64,000 bases of DNA from contig CALUGW010000002.1 in assembly GCA_944320305.1 (NCBI GenBank), positions 1-64,000 of the forward strand, in the 5' to 3' direction. This stretch comes from an uncultured Prevotella sp. (GTDB lineage: Bacteria; Bacteroidota; Bacteroidia; Bacteroidales; Bacteroidaceae). The notes below the pieces were generated by a model. It was not told the origin of the DNA and searched no databases. It saw only the letters and a list, made by a program, of their open reading frames with translations. Below are positions 61,366 to 64,000 of this stretch, one piece after another. Both the position numbers and the translations under genes were made by a program. How positions within the stretch are numbered: the first letter of the stretch is position 1; every line of letters begins with the position of its first letter.

Positions 61366-62016
61366 TCAGAAGTTCACACCGAAGTTGAGGTAGAAGCAGC
61401 CGGTGCGCGACGTGTCGAAGTCGCTGTGGCAGATGTTGGCCAAACCGAAGTCGTAGGCCATCTCGGCGTAAATCATCTGGTACTCCGCGCCGCAACCGAT
61501 GCGCAGTCCGCCGTCGAACCGCTTGAAGAAGTCGCCAGAGAACGACGAGTAGACGGCGCGGTCGTCCTTCGACGTGCCGTAGTCCTTCACCTTGCCGCCC
61601 ACACCGCAGGCCAGCCAGCCGCCGGCAAAGGGCTGCAGGCTGAAGTTGTCGTTGAAATAATACTTATACTTGGCCAGTATCGGCAGCTCAAGGTAGTTCA
61701 GGTCGTAGGTGAACTTCACACCGTCCACGCGCCCGTTGCCGCCCTTCTCGGTGTAGAAGAGTCCTGTCTCAAGATACACGGGGGCGGCGGGCGACAGCTG
61801 GAAGCCGATGATGGCGCCGATGTTCAGCCCCGAGCGCACGCTCCCGCCGTCGAGAATGTCGTCGTCTGAATTGACCGTGGCCAGCGACCAGCCGAGCCGC
61901 AGGCCGTAGTACACGTTGTGGTCCTCGGTGTACGATGAGTTGAACGGCATGCCGTATTGCGCCATCGAGGGCAGAGCCATGATGAGCGCGATGGCGGACA
62001 GAAGTATTTTTTTCAT
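61366..62016 (-). CDS. Outer-membrane beta-barrel protein (PorT-like)
   Basis: From the ATG at 62016 (MKKILLSAIALIMALPSMAQ) the protein is 216 aa with a signal peptide. It has alternating strands with aromatic girdles (VYYGLRLGWSLATV, YDLNYLELPILAKYKYYF) and ends in YLNFGVNF, a typical C-terminal aromatic barrel signal. Such OMP_b-brl proteins are abundant in Bacteroidetes with unknown roles. An optimal promoter precedes it. Confidence 0.85.
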   Translation of the reverse strand: MKKILLSAIALIMALPSMAQYGMPFNSSYTEDHNVYYGLRLGWSLATVNSDDDILDGGSVRSGLNIGAIIGFQLSPAAPVYLETGLFYTEKGGNGRVDGVKFTYDLNYLELPILAKYKYYFNDNFSLQPFAGGWLACGVGGKVKDYGTSKDDRAVYSSFSGDFFKRFDGGLRIGCGAEYQMIYAEMAYDFGLANICHSDFDTSRTGCFYLNFGVNF

Positions 62017-62052
62017 ATTTCTGGATTTCGTCATGATTATGTTTTCAGGCTG

Positions 62053-62083
62053 CAAAGGTAGGCGTTATTTTGCTAACGGCAAA
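62053..62083 (-). promoter_or_regulatory. Promoter of beta-barrel gene
   Basis: Minus-strand TTTG (62080-62083), 19 nt, TACCTTTG (62053-62060). Confidence 0.85.
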
Positions 62084-62193
62084 ATGATTTGTATTAAAAA
62101 GTATTGCGCCCGCAGCGGAGCGAAAGATGTGGAAAACGTACAAAACCACAATTATATGTACGATTTTACCATAGATAGAACCTGAACAATGCT

Positions 62194-62201
62194 TAACTTT
62201 G
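62194..62201 (+). promoter_or_regulatory. Promoter -7 element of GH28 gene
   Basis: TAACTTTG, 45 nt before the ATG at 62246; -33 is not clear. Confidence 0.55.
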
Positions 62202-62245
62202 CAGACAACACAAGCAATGAACACAAACCAAAACAATAAACAATT

Positions 62246-64000
62246 ATGTCACTGACAAGCATCATTTGCGCCGCCGCGCTACTGACGGCGGGCCAGATCG
62301 GGCCAAAGAACATGCCCGAAAGCATCGAGCCGGTGACGGCTCCGTTCCCCATGCCGGAGCTGAGCCGCCCGCAGTTCAGGGCCGACACGGCCCTGGTGGA
62401 GATGAACAGCGGCGGACTGTCCACCGCGAGCATCCAGACGGCTATCGACAGCATGGGTCGCCGGGGCGGCGGAACGGTGGTAATACCCGCCGGAGTGTGG
62501 ACGACAGGACGCATAACGCTGAAGAGCAACGTGGAGCTGCACCTGAGCGACGGGGCCGAGCTGCGCTTCAGCGGCTACATCAATGACTATCTGCCCGCCG
62601 TGTTCACCCGCGACGAGGGCGTGGAGGTCTACTCGCTGGGCGCCTGCATCTACGCCGACGGCCAGGAGAACATTGCCCTCACGGGGCGGGGCAAGATAAC
62701 CGGTCCGACGACAGACTGCGAAATTTTCACCCGCAACGAGGGAATGATGATCGACGGCGTGGAAAAGAAGCCTCTGGCCGAGCGCGTGTTCGACGACAAG
62801 GCGGGCAGGGCGTGTTTCTGCCCAAGACGTTCGCGCCGATAAACTGCAAGAACGTGCTCATAGAGGGCGTGACGCTGGAGCGCGGACTCTACTGGAACAT
62901 AGTGCCGCAGTACTGCGAGAACGTCATCATACGCGGCGTGACGGTGAGCAGTTTCGGCCACGGCCGCACCGACGGCATAGACATCGACTCCAGTCGGGGC
63001 GTGCTCATTGAGTACTGCTCGCTCGACTGCCAGGACGACTGCTACACCATGAAGTCGGGTCGGGGCGAGGACGGCCTTAGGGTGAACCGCCCCACGGAGA
63101 ACGTCGTCATCCGCAAGAGCATCGCGCTGAGGGGCGCCGGTGGCATGGTCTGTGGCACCGAGACTGCCGGTGGGGTGCGCAACGTATATATGGCCGACTG
63201 TGTGTTCGACGGCACGGACCAGGCCTTCCGCTTCAAGACGCGCCGCCCGCGAGGCGGCTTTGTCGAGAACGTCTACGTGGAGCGCGTCCGCGCCGACATC
63301 AAGCACCAGGCGCTCTACTGCGACATGCTCGGCTCGGCCAAGTGGGTGGGCGAGCTGGCCAAGCGATACCCAGCCCGCGAGGTGACAAAGCTCACGCCGT
63401 GGTTCCGCAACATATCCATCCACGACGTGGAGATAACCGCCTGCCGACAGCTCGTCGATGTGGGCGGACTGCCGGAGAAGGTGCTGAAGAACATATTCTT
63501 CGGCAACGTAAAGGCGCGCTGCGGGAAGATAGGGCGCGTGCGCGACGCCTCGAAATTCTCGATGAAAGACGTGCGCGTGGAGACCGCCGACAGCGTGCTG
63601 GAGATTGACAACTGCGACTTCGCCTCGTTCTTCGGCTTCAGCAACACCGCCACGGGCCGCCCCGTGGACATACGCAAGAAGGGCGGCGAGTGCCGCTACC
63701 TGAACGTGCAGACCTACCCGCTGGCTCCGGTGACATACAACTCGATACGCCCCGGCGAGGTGTGGCTCGACACCGAGGGCAAGCCCATACAGGCGCACGG
63801 CTTCCAGGTGACGCGCATCGGCGACAAGTACTACTGGTATGGCGAGGACAAGACGAACACGCTCTTCGGCACGAACATGATGTTCGGCGGAGTGAGGTGC
63901 TACTCGTCAACCGACTTCTACAACTGGAAGGACGAGGGACTCATCGTCACCCCCGACCCCGACCCGGCCTCGCCCACACACCACTGCCAGAAGCTGGAGC
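62246..64000 (+). pseudogene. GH28-GH43 polysaccharide hydrolase, frameshifted, cut by window end
   Basis: The first 198 codons give a signal peptide and the start of a GH28 parallel beta-helix (GGGTVVIPAGVWTTGRITLK). The frame then runs to a stop at 62840-62842, while homologous coding resumes in another frame at about 62812 (VFLPKTFAPINCKNVLIEGV). The GH28 catalytic aspartates are present downstream (RTDGIDIDSS, CQDDCYTMKSGRGEDG). From about 63750 a GH43-like domain begins (EVWLDTEGKPIQAHGF, YYWYGEDK) and continues past 64000. One missing base in the G-rich stretch 62801-62811 would explain the shift; a sequencing error is possible. If repaired it would be a two-domain pectin-side-chain enzyme. 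Confidence 0.85.

Overview
The window looks like a chromosomal segment of a Bacteroidales bacterium, most likely a Prevotella-like genus. The evidence is the many promoters of the Bacteroidetes form (TTTG, about 19-20 nt, TAnnTTTG), an UpxY/NusG-type antiterminator, DUF4199/DUF6452/DUF6048 genes, a hybrid-type propeller regulator and polysaccharide-degrading enzymes. Species cannot be fixed by reading alone.

Region 1 (about 300-22200, mostly minus strand) is a surface-polysaccharide locus read leftward. It begins with upxY (21262-21795). Then come a polyol-phosphate cassette (TarI-like cytidylyltransferase, SDR enzyme, CDP-glycerol-type transferase), an acyltransferase, a Wzx flippase, a Caps_synth transferase, a DUF1919 protein, a Wzy-like polymerase, three GT2 transferases, a hexapeptide acetyltransferase and two GT4 transferases. 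A DEAH helicase lies at the far end. Two AAA/DUF4143 ATPases sit inside the locus in the opposite orientation. Upstream of upxY a 161-bp segment carrying a leftward promoter is bounded by a perfect 31-bp inverted repeat; this looks like a phase-variable invertible promoter, drawn here in the ON orientation. Inside the locus an identical 12-mer with a G8 run occurs in three unrelated genes in three different reading frames, which suggests a second layer of slippage-based variation.

Region 2 (22200-29260) holds a 44-aa ORF with its own promoter, several intergenic repeats, an RND efflux operon (adaptor, pump, TolC), and an SRP RNA followed 4 nt later by tRNA-Thr(TGT).

Region 3 (29340-48190) is mainly housekeeping: DUF4199/GT2/DUF6452/DUF6048/ApbE/Crp operon, an M3 peptidase/dCMP deaminase/CtpA/MTHFS operon, a divergent WecB-like gene with an exported protein, gdhA, dapA, a possible structured RNA, recF with a DciA-like gene, a TPR protein with ribH, and exonuclease III.

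Region 4 (48250-64000) is glycan catabolism: GH78 rhamnosidase, GH31, a propeller-AraC regulator without phosphorelay domains, DsbD, a cysteine desulfidase-like protein, an AldA-like aldehyde dehydrogenase, a beta-barrel protein and a frameshifted GH28-GH43 protein cut by the window end. GH78 and AldA together fit release and use of rhamnose. Dispersed palindromic repeats, including a ~390-bp family with two near full-length copies, fill most of the longer intergenic gaps.
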